NCBI GenBank assembly: GCA_913063495.1
Contig: CAJXXT010000021.1
Location: 1-41,676 of the forward strand
DNA: 41,676 bases
Direction of reading: 5' to 3'
Origin: an uncultured Gammaproteobacteria bacterium
GTDB taxonomy: Bacteria; Pseudomonadota; Gammaproteobacteria; Pseudomonadales; Ketobacteraceae
Both the position numbers and the translations under genes were made by a program. The notes below the pieces were generated by a model. That model was not told where the DNA came from. It ran no database searches and saw nothing but the letters and a program-made list of their open reading frames with translations. This document shows positions 34,926-41,676 of this stretch, piece by piece; positions within the stretch are counted from its first letter, which is position 1, and every line of letters begins with the position of its first letter.

Positions 34926-36011
34926 ATGACTGCATATATTATTCGACGATTACTCCTAATAATACCGACTCTGCTTGGGATTTTGGCGATTAACTTCGCC
35001 ATTATCCAATCAGCCCCTGGTGGCCCAGTAGAGCAAATGATCGCGAAGCTAGAAGGTTTTGAAAGCAATACCGCTAACCGACTCGGCAATTCAACAAGCG
35101 CAGAGGTAAGAAGCTCATCCAATGGTCAATCAGATTATAGGGGAGCACAAGGCTTAGACCCAGACCTTGTAAAAAAAATTGAAGCGCTCTACGGCTTCGA
35201 TAAATCTGCGTCAGAACGTTTCGGCGATATGTTAGTGAACTATTTCACCCTTGATTTTGGTGATAGCTTTTTTCGTGACAAATCGGTAATCGGACTCATC
35301 ATAGAAAAATTACCTGTATCTATCTCTCTCGGACTATGGACGACATTACTCGCCTACTTAATTTCCATACCACTTGGCATCAAGAAAGCAATAAAACACG
35401 GCGAACCCTTTGACATATGGACCAGCAGCATTGTAATCATTGGATACGCAATCCCTGGTTTTCTGTTTGCAATATTATTAATTGTTCTACTTGCTGGCGG
35501 CAGTTATTTTAATATATTTCCGTTGCGAGGCTTAACCTCTACAAACTTTGATTCATTAAGTACTTTTGCACAAATCAAAGATTATCTTTGGCACATTACA
35601 TTACCCGTTTTCGCGTCGGTCGTAAGTAGCTTTGCAATGCTTACAATGCTTACCAAAAACTCATTTCTGGATGAAATCGGAAAACAATATGTCATTACCG
35701 CTAGAGCGAAAGGGTTAACAGAGAAACAGGTTCTCTATGGTCATGTATTTCGCAATGCAATGCTGATCATCATTGCGGGCTTTCCCTCTGCTGTTGTTGG
35801 TATCTTTTTTACCGGCGCATTACTTATTGAAGTTATCTTTTCTCTTGATGGCCTCGGGCTTTTAGGTTTCGAATCCGTATTATCACGAGACTACCCCGTC
35901 ATCTTTGGCACACTGTTTATTTTTGCGTTAATCTCCCTTGTTATGAATATAATCAGTGACATCACCTACACACTGATAGACCCCCGAATTGACTTTGAGT
36001 CTAGGGAGTAA
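34926..36011 (+). CDS. nppB: Npp/Yej-type ABC importer permease B
   Basis: The 361-residue inner-membrane permease has an N-terminal helix ([20 protein letters not shown]), the long extracytoplasmic insertion typical of YejB (about 38-100) and five further hydrophobic segments in a BPD_transp_1 domain. The EAA loop that contacts the ATPase is visible as [20 protein letters not shown]. The size matches E. coli YejB (364). nppC begins three bases after its stop. Confidence 0.93.
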   Translation: MTAYIIRRLLLIIPTLLGILAINFAIIQSAPGGPVEQMIAKLEGFESNTANRLGNSTSAEVRSSSNGQSDYRGAQGLDPDLVKKIEALYGFDKSASERFGDMLVNYFTLDFGDSFFRDKSVIGLIIEKLPVSISLGLWTTLLAYLISIPLGIKKAIKHGEPFDIWTSSIVIIGYAIPGFLFAILLIVLLAGGSYFNIFPLRGLTSTNFDSLSTFAQIKDYLWHITLPVFASVVSSFAMLTMLTKNSFLDEIGKQYVITARAKGLTEKQVLYGHVFRNAMLIIIAGFPSAVVGIFFTGALLIEVIFSLDGLGLLGFESVLSRDYPVIFGTLFIFALISLVMNIISDITYTLIDPRIDFESRE

Positions 36012-36014
36012 CGT

Positions 36015-37031
36015 ATGAAAAACCCAATAAATCAACGGCGCTGGGAAAATTTCAAAAACAACAAGCGAGGCTGGTATTCTCTTTGGATATTCACCGCCCT
36101 ATTCACAGTGGCGCTTTTTTCTGAAATAGTCGCCAACGACAAACCAGTCATAGTCAGTTACGACGAACAAATATACTTTCCATTCTTATTTACTTATTCT
36201 GAATTAGAGTTTGGCGGGGAGTTTGAAACTGAAGCAGACTATCGTGACGAGTACGTGGCAGAACTAATCAATGCAAAAGGTTATCTCATTTTTCCGCCGA
36301 TTCCTTTTAGCTATAACACCATAAACTATGACCTAACAACACCTGCCCCCTCCCCTCCCGATAGCGTTAACTGGCTAGGAACGGACGATCAAGGAAGAGA
36401 TGTGCTGGCTCGCATCCTATACGGCTTTAGAATCTCCGTAATATTCGGTATTACGCTGACGGTGTTCAGCACCATCATAGGAGTCTTTGCTGGTGCTATT
36501 CAGGGATATTACGGCGGCAAACTTGATTTAATCATGCAGCGCCTTATAGAAATCTGGAATGCTTTACCCATGCTATTTCTATTGATCATATTAGCAAGCA
36601 TCGTCACTCCCAATTTCTGGTGGCTCTTAGGAATAATGCTGCTCTTTAGCTGGATGTCTTTGGTCGGTATTGTAAGAGCGGAGTTTTTGAGAGGCAGAAA
36701 TCTAGATTACGTCAAAGCCGCAAAAGCTCTTGGCTTGGATGACAAAACCATCATGATTCGGCACGTATTACCTAATGCAATGGTATCTACACTCACCTTT
36801 ATGCCATTTATCCTTACTTCCTCAATCACAACACTTACCGCATTAGACTTTCTGGGTTTTGGCTTGCCCGTTGGTGACCCATCACTCGGTGAACTCATTG
36901 CTCAGGGCAAAGCTAACTTGCAAGCTCCCTGGCTAGGGATTTCGGCTTTTGCCGTATTATCAATAATGCTCAGCCTCCTTGTTTTCATCGGAGAAGCCGT
37001 ACGCGATGCCTTCGATCCGAGGCTTAACTAA
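36015..37031 (+). CDS. nppC: Npp/Yej-type ABC importer permease C
   Basis: The 338-residue inner-membrane permease is of the OppC/YejE type. It has an N-terminal helix after NQRRWENFKNNKRGW, a periplasmic segment containing VNWLGTDDQGRDVLARILYG and a BPD_transp_1 domain with the EAA loop DYVKAAKALGLDDKTIMIRH. It pairs with NppB to form the channel. Its TAA shares one base with the nppD ATG, so the two are translationally coupled. Confidence 0.93.
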   Translation: MKNPINQRRWENFKNNKRGWYSLWIFTALFTVALFSEIVANDKPVIVSYDEQIYFPFLFTYSELEFGGEFETEADYRDEYVAELINAKGYLIFPPIPFSYNTINYDLTTPAPSPPDSVNWLGTDDQGRDVLARILYGFRISVIFGITLTVFSTIIGVFAGAIQGYYGGKLDLIMQRLIEIWNALPMLFLLIILASIVTPNFWWLLGIMLLFSWMSLVGIVRAEFLRGRNLDYVKAAKALGLDDKTIMIRHVLPNAMVSTLTFMPFILTSSITTLTALDFLGFGLPVGDPSLGELIAQGKANLQAPWLGISAFAVLSIMLSLLVFIGEAVRDAFDPRLN

Positions 37032-38638
37032 TGAACGACAAAATGACCGAAAACATACTATCCGTCAATAATCTCTCGGTAACCTTTACACAAGCAAACC
37101 AAATTAACTGTGCTGTAAAAAACGTCAGTTTCAATCTGCAAAAAGGCAAAACTTTTGCCCTTGTAGGTGAAAGCGGATCAGGAAAGTCCGTTACCGCTCA
37201 CGCTATCCTCCGACTTCTACCCGAAAACTCATGCCATTTCCCATCAGGGTCTGTCAGCTATAATAACCGAGAGCTATTAAACGCCCCGTTATCTCATATG
37301 CAATCCGTTAGAGGTAACGGTATTGGAATGATTTTCCAAGAACCCATGACAGCATTAAACCCCTTACACTCCGTTGAAAAGCAAATTAGTGAAACTCTCC
37401 TACTTCACGGAAAACTATCGGCAAAAGACATAAAACGCCGAGTAATAGAGTTATTGACACTCGTTGGCATCCCAGATCCAAAACAAAAACTATCGTCCTA
37501 CCCACACGAGTTGTCCGGGGGACAACGCCAGCGGGTAATGATTGCGATGGCCCTATCTAATGAGCCTGACATACTTATCGCCGATGAACCAACTACCGCT
37601 CTCGATGTAAACATTCAAAAACAAGTACTGAATTTATTAAAAGAGTTGCAACAAAAAATGGGCATGGCCATCCTGCTGATAACCCATGACCTTGGTATTG
37701 TAAAACGTTATGCCGATACCGTCGCCGTAATGAGTGATGGGGAACTTGTAGAAACAAACGATTGCCAAGCTCTATTTAAATCTCCTCAGCACCCTTACAC
37801 GCAAAGATTACTTGCATCTGAGCCAAGTGGCTCACCCTGCAGCACAACCGAGCAGGACGGGGCTTTGCTGGAAGTGTCCGACTTTAACGTATGGTTTCCC
37901 ATTAAAAAAGGCGTATTTAAGCGTACGGTTGGGCACGTCAAAGCAGTAAACAACATAAATTTCGCACTAAAAAAAGGAAGAACTCTTGGAATCGTTGGGG
38001 AAAGTGGCTCCGGTAAAACGACATTGGTACAAGGCCTATTACGACTCTGCTCAAGTCATGGCTCCATAATATTTAACGGCATAAACATCCAAAACCTCAG
38101 CCAATCAGACGTTAGGCCATACCGAAAATCATTACAAATTGTATTCCAAGACCCTTTTAGCAGCTTGAGTCCACGAATGTCCGCGGCTGACATCATTTCT
38201 GAAGGCTTGGCTATTCACAACCCAATGCCGAAGCAAGAAAGCGACAAACTCATCATACAGATCATGAAGGAAGTTGGACTTGATCCTGCCACACGCCACC
38301 GTTACCCCCATGAATTCTCTGGTGGACAACGCCAACGTATCGCTATTGCCAGAGTTCTCATTCTGAAGCCTGAGCTTATTATATTAGACGAGCCCACCTC
38401 GGCCCTAGATCGCTCGGTACAATGCCAAGTGGTCGACCTATTACGCTCACTACAAGAAAAATACCAGTTTAGTTACGTATTTATAAGCCATGACTTAAAG
38501 GTTGTTAAAGCACTCGCTCATGACATCATGGTACTAAAAGATGGAAAAGTAACCGAACAAGGTTCTGCAGCCGAGATTTTCCAAAACCCTAAAACCGAAT
38601 ATACCAAAGAGCTTATATCCACCGCACTTAATCTGTAA
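37031..38638 (+). CDS. nppD: Npp/Yej-type ABC importer, duplicated ATPase
   Basis: The 535-residue cytosolic ATPase contains two ABC domains in one chain, as in YejF (529 residues). Domain one has Walker A GESGSGKS (46-53), signature LSGGQRQRV and Walker [13 protein letters not shown]. Domain two has Walker A GESGSGKT (323-330), signature FSGGQRQRI and Walker [13 protein letters not shown]. The oligopeptide_HPY motif [12 protein letters not shown] follows domain one. All catalytic residues are present in both halves. It is the last gene of the operon; fabI lies 84 bases downstream. Confidence 0.95.
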   Translation: MNDKMTENILSVNNLSVTFTQANQINCAVKNVSFNLQKGKTFALVGESGSGKSVTAHAILRLLPENSCHFPSGSVSYNNRELLNAPLSHMQSVRGNGIGMIFQEPMTALNPLHSVEKQISETLLLHGKLSAKDIKRRVIELLTLVGIPDPKQKLSSYPHELSGGQRQRVMIAMALSNEPDILIADEPTTALDVNIQKQVLNLLKELQQKMGMAILLITHDLGIVKRYADTVAVMSDGELVETNDCQALFKSPQHPYTQRLLASEPSGSPCSTTEQDGALLEVSDFNVWFPIKKGVFKRTVGHVKAVNNINFALKKGRTLGIVGESGSGKTTLVQGLLRLCSSHGSIIFNGINIQNLSQSDVRPYRKSLQIVFQDPFSSLSPRMSAADIISEGLAIHNPMPKQESDKLIIQIMKEVGLDPATRHRYPHEFSGGQRQRIAIARVLILKPELIILDEPTSALDRSVQCQVVDLLRSLQEKYQFSYVFISHDLKVVKALAHDIMVLKDGKVTEQGSAAEIFQNPKTEYTKELISTALNL

Positions 38639-38722
38639 CAAAGGATTAAACGGGGGTTCCCCAACGAGTCACTTTGATTCACACTTACCTATTGAAACGC
38701 ATTCATTTAAAAGAGTAGCATT

Positions 38723-39514
38723 ATGGGATTTCTAGCTGGAAAGAAAATACTAATTGTAGGCGTTGCTAGCAAACGCTCAATCGCTTATGGCATCGCAGCG
38801 GCAATGCACAGAGAAGGCGCTGAAATCGCGCTTACTTATCAAAATGACAAGTTAAAGGGGCGAGTTGAAAAGTTTGGTCAAGAATGGAATACCAACCTGT
38901 GCTTCCCTTGTGACGTAGCATTAGATGACGAAATCGAAGCTGTTTTCACCTCCTTAGGTGAACACTGGGATAGCCTTGATGGCATTGTCCATTCAGTAGG
39001 TTACGCTCCTGCACATGAATTAGACGGTGACTACGTAAATGCTACGACTCGTGAAGGGTTCAAAATTGCTCATGACATCAGTTCTTATAGCTTTGTTGCA
39101 CTTGCAAAATACGGCCGAAAAATGATGCAAGGTACCAATGGTTCGCTACTTACCCTATCCTACCTAGGGGCCGAGCGTGTAATCCCTAACTACAACACAA
39201 TGGGACTAGCAAAAGCGAGCTTAGAAGCTAACGTACGCTACATGGCATCCAGCCTTGGGCCCGAAGGTATACGCGTTAACGCCATTTCAGCAGGCCCTAT
39301 AAGGACTCTTGCTGCTTCTGGCATTAAAGACTTCCGTAAAATGTTAAGCTTCAATGAAGCACAAACACCATTGCGACGAAATGTAACCATTGAAGAAGTT
39401 GGAAACGTAGCGGCATTTTTGTGCTCTGACTTAGCCAGCGGTATCAGCGCTGAGATCACTTACGTTGATGGTGGCATCAACACTGTTAGCATGGGAAACC
39501 CTGACAACAGCTAA
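38723..39514 (+). CDS. fabI: Enoyl-[acyl-carrier-protein] reductase (NADH) FabI
   Basis: The 263-residue short-chain dehydrogenase-fold enzyme carries out the last reduction of each fatty-acid elongation cycle. The nucleotide motif is [13 protein letters not shown]. The active site is Y147 ([10 protein letters not shown]), Y157 and K164 ([13 protein letters not shown]), one position later than in E. coli. The triclosan-contact residue G93 is retained, in SVGYAP where E. coli has SIGFAP. The signature [15 protein letters not shown] is intact. The gene is followed by a perfect palindrome that acts as a terminator. Its place between npp and ppiD is as in P. aeruginosa. Confidence 0.97.
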   Translation: MGFLAGKKILIVGVASKRSIAYGIAAAMHREGAEIALTYQNDKLKGRVEKFGQEWNTNLCFPCDVALDDEIEAVFTSLGEHWDSLDGIVHSVGYAPAHELDGDYVNATTREGFKIAHDISSYSFVALAKYGRKMMQGTNGSLLTLSYLGAERVIPNYNTMGLAKASLEANVRYMASSLGPEGIRVNAISAGPIRTLAASGIKDFRKMLSFNEAQTPLRRNVTIEEVGNVAAFLCSDLASGISAEITYVDGGINTVSMGNPDNS

Positions 39515-39542
39515 ACCCAACGAAAGATAAAGTAGACAAGCA

Positions 39543-39594
39543 AATACCAGATAATAAAAAACCCTCAATTGAGGGTTTTTTATTATCTGGTATT
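39543..39594. terminator. Perfect 52-bp palindrome, bidirectional terminator between fabI and ppiD
   Basis: Arms 39543-39568 and 39569-39594 are perfect reverse complements with no spacer. The core CCCTCAATTGAGGG is flanked by A6 and T6, so transcripts from either convergent gene meet a hairpin followed by U6. It starts 28 bases after the fabI stop and ends 26 bases before the ppiD stop. Confidence 0.93.
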
Positions 39595-39620
39595 AACAGA
39601 CATTCACAACCGGTTAACGA

Positions 39621-41513
39621 TCAATTCCTAGTAATCTGGGCGTTAGCTTTCAACGTTCCTAGGTAACCTTGAAAATCTGTTTGACCAAACCGACCGGCAA
39701 CGACCGAGCCCATCTGAGAGGCCTCTTGATCCGACAGCTTATATTCGCCATCCGAAACCCCTGACAGTACAACAACAACCCAATCACCATTCGTTAACTG
39801 TACTGATGATGTTGTCTTCTTATCACCTTCTGGCTTAGGTAGCTCAAAAATCTTACTAACAACAGCACGATCAAGCTCACTATTCTGACGTGCAACGGCA
39901 TCGGTTACTTTCCACTCAACCGAATACTCGCTCTCGATATCGTTAGTCGATTTACCCTCATCAACACTCTTAACGATTGCGCTGGCATCAGACTTTGCCT
40001 TTTCAATCGATTTTTGTTTTTTCAGCGCAGCAACAACTCTTCCCTTAACTTCCTTAAGATCCAACGTTCTGGCATCTTCATGCTCTTCCAGTCGAAGTAC
40101 AACAAGGCCGTTCTTTTCGGTTTCAATCACTTCACTGTTATTTTGATCTTGAAGCACTGACTCTGCAAACGCTGCCTCAGCGAGTGAACGATCAGCAAAC
40201 AATCCTGGACCACCAGCCTTCTGAACCCAGCCTGATGTTTGAACTGTGACATTGAATTTCTCAGCGATGGCAGAGAGATCCCCTGACTCAAAAGCCAAAC
40301 GGTTTAGCTCATCAACAGCAACAGCAAGCTCCTCTTCCGCCCTATCGGCCTTGAGCTCCGTTGAAATACGAGTAGATTCAGCAGTAAACTCGGGCAGATC
40401 AGGAGCCTCAACACCTGCCAGCTTAATGAGGTGATAGCCAAATTCCGTACGCACGATATCAGATACCTCGGCTTCCTCTAAAGCAAACAGTGCATCATCA
40501 AAAGACGCGTCATAAATGCCTCTTGCTGAGAAGCCAAGATCTCCGCCTGCTTTTGACGTCGCTATGTCTTCTGAAAGCTCTTGAGCAACGGCATCAAATT
40601 CCTGCCCACTATCAAGCTTAGCTTTTGCATCCTTGATTTTAACCAAAGCTTGCTCCTCAGATTGATCATCGTTAATTTCAACGAGAATATGAGAAGCCCG
40701 GCGACGCTCTTTCTTTTTCAAAGCCTCAATTTCACCATCAAAGCGCTCACGAATATCTGCCTCAGCAATCTCAACATCGTCAGACAAAAAGTGATCTGCT
40801 GTGATATTCACAAAAGACACCTTAACCTTTTCCTGTGTTTGATATTGATCAGCATGAGCTGCGTAGTACGTCTGAACATCTTCATCACTGAGTTCAACTT
40901 TATCTTCGTAACTCTTTGAGGATAGAGTAACGGTAGCAACGTTTCGTTTCTGGCCATCAAGCACAACCAACGCTTCCAACTCCTTTGGTGTAACAAAAGC
41001 TGTTGCCGAAACTCCCTTTTGCAATTGCTCAATTAATAAGCTCTGGGATATCTCTTCAAAAAAGCGAGTGCCGCTGTATCCGATCTGAACAAGAACACGC
41101 TCCAACTTAACCTGGGAAAACTCTCCGGTTACGTCATCCTGAAACATTGGCATCGCCCGAACATAAGAGGAAACCTTCTCCTGCGGAAGATACAACCCTT
41201 CTTGACCAACGGCTGTTTTCAACAAGCTTTTTTGAATCAGAGTTTCCTCTACACCTGGTCGCAACAAGTCGGAACTAAGAACCGAAGGGTCAATACCGCC
41301 CCCCATTCGTTGCGCTAGATTTTGTCGTTGCTGCTCAATAGATCGATCAATCTGAGCATTGGTTATTTCTTCACCATCAACAACTATAGAAGCATCACTT
41401 CTTCCGCCTGTTTGAAATAATCCTTGAATGCCAAAAAATGCGAAAGGTAAAATAAAAATTGTTAAAAGTACTTTACCAAACCATCCCTTGAGCAGATCTC
41501 TAAAACCCTGCAT
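39621..41513 (-). CDS. ppiD: Periplasmic folding chaperone PpiD
   Basis: The 630-residue protein has one N-terminal membrane anchor (LLTIFILPFAFFGIQGLF, about 16-33) and a large periplasmic part. A SurA_N-like chaperone domain covers about 35-230. The parvulin rotamase domain covers about 267-360 (RRASHILVEI, AGGDLGFSARG, TEFGYHLIKL). A long C-terminal chaperone region follows. PpiD sits at the Sec translocon exit and helps newly secreted proteins fold; in E. coli its parvulin domain is inactive. Length is close to E. coli (623). The ATG at 41513 has GAGAG upstream. hupB commonly precedes ppiD and may lie beyond the window. Confidence 0.95.
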   Translation of the reverse strand: MQGFRDLLKGWFGKVLLTIFILPFAFFGIQGLFQTGGRSDASIVVDGEEITNAQIDRSIEQQRQNLAQRMGGGIDPSVLSSDLLRPGVEETLIQKSLLKTAVGQEGLYLPQEKVSSYVRAMPMFQDDVTGEFSQVKLERVLVQIGYSGTRFFEEISQSLLIEQLQKGVSATAFVTPKELEALVVLDGQKRNVATVTLSSKSYEDKVELSDEDVQTYYAAHADQYQTQEKVKVSFVNITADHFLSDDVEIAEADIRERFDGEIEALKKKERRRASHILVEINDDQSEEQALVKIKDAKAKLDSGQEFDAVAQELSEDIATSKAGGDLGFSARGIYDASFDDALFALEEAEVSDIVRTEFGYHLIKLAGVEAPDLPEFTAESTRISTELKADRAEEELAVAVDELNRLAFESGDLSAIAEKFNVTVQTSGWVQKAGGPGLFADRSLAEAAFAESVLQDQNNSEVIETEKNGLVVLRLEEHEDARTLDLKEVKGRVVAALKKQKSIEKAKSDASAIVKSVDEGKSTNDIESEYSVEWKVTDAVARQNSELDRAVVSKIFELPKPEGDKKTTSSVQLTNGDWVVVVLSGVSDGEYKLSDQEASQMGSVVAGRFGQTDFQGYLGTLKANAQITRN

Positions 41514-41541
41514 AGCTTTTCTCTCTTACTGACTGGAATTC

Positions 41542-41557
41542 AAAATATTAATATTTT
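41542..41557. promoter_or_regulatory. AT-only 16-bp palindrome upstream of ppiD
   Basis: AAAATATTAATATTTT is a perfect palindrome 29 bases before the ppiD start. Being made only of A and T it may be no more than promoter-region composition; an operator is possible. Confidence 0.2.
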
Positions 41558-41614
41558 TATTAACTTATTATTTGTATAGCTCTAAGCCTTTGATTCAGCG
41601 GCCTAGAAGCCAAA

Positions 41615-41644
41615 AAAAAAGCGTATCCGATGATACGCTTTTTT
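41615..41644 (-). terminator. Terminator for a gene beyond the right edge
   Basis: A 13-bp perfect stem, A6 GCGTATC with GATACGC T6, closes on CGAT. On the minus strand it would end a transcript coming from outside the window, upstream of ppiD. It can work on both strands. Confidence 0.8.
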
Positions 41645-41676
41645 CTTTTGACTTTAAAAGCTTTTGTTCTCGTTTC

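Noticed and set aside
41645..41676. 3' end of hupB on the minus strand
   Set aside because: Only 32 bases are available; the readable C-terminal residues do not match the HU consensus, so no gene is called.
1..41676. Mobile elements, phage genes, defence islands, CRISPR arrays or toxin-antitoxin pairs
   Set aside because: No transposase, integrase, terminal inverted repeat pair with target duplication, repeat-spacer array or toxin-antitoxin-like small gene pair was seen.

Overview
The window is a stretch of bacterial chromosome with moderate GC content. It almost certainly comes from a marine or aquatic gammaproteobacterium near Pseudomonadales/Cellvibrionales. I see no tRNA, rRNA, CRISPR array, insertion sequence, integrase or phage gene. 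The strongest taxonomic clue is gene order, recalled from memory and not searched: ppiD-fabI-nppDCBA2A1-mltD-gloB-methyltransferase-dnaQ-fimL-nudC, together with metH, nfuA and a cysI/DUF934 pair, matches the content of the Pseudomonas aeruginosa PA1805-PA1847 region. Most of the window is therefore core genome.

Layout. 1-473: 3' end of a DAHP synthase gene and its terminator. 474-4402: a DUF4266 lipoprotein/DUF3570 outer-membrane barrel pair on the minus strand, divergent from an OmpR/QseC-type two-component pair. 4495-6081: a LysR regulator divergent from an SRPBCC lipoprotein. 6207-6887: an orphan 2OG-Fe(II) oxygenase. 6964-9210: an acyl-CoA dehydrogenase with an AraC regulator upstream. 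9437-15307: nfuA divergent from metH, with a MATE transporter downstream of metH. 15521-17666: sulfite/nitrite reductase plus DUF934. 17850-21107: a KefB-like antiporter convergent with sohB-yhdH. 21327-24623: fimL-nudC-membrane protein. 24936-26583: methyltransferase-dnaQ. 26842-29247: gloB-mltD. 29258-31003: an HDOD-GAF signalling protein. 31231-38638: a five-gene Npp/Yej peptide-type ABC importer with two binding proteins. 38723-41513: fabI convergent with ppiD.

How the genes work together. Several blocks are metabolic: aromatic amino-acid entry, Fe-S delivery next to B12-dependent methionine synthesis, assimilatory sulfur reduction, methylglyoxal detoxification and fatty-acid synthesis. 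Others serve the envelope: SohB, MltD, PpiD, the DUF3570 barrel and the Npp importer. Regulatory genes form divergent regulator/target pairs or, for FimL and HDOD-GAF, probably act in surface or motility signalling.

The items most worth a second look are: the DUF4266/DUF3570 pair with its Gly/Cys tail and three in-frame 15-bp repeats; a G8 tract inside fimL; three 13-bp tandem repeats ahead of the methyltransferase; a possible AUU start for the AraC regulator; absence of rnhA from its usual place; a 52-bp perfect palindrome between fabI and ppiD; and a small unlisted ORF at 21209-21307. I did not find a clearly new multi-gene defence or biosynthetic system.
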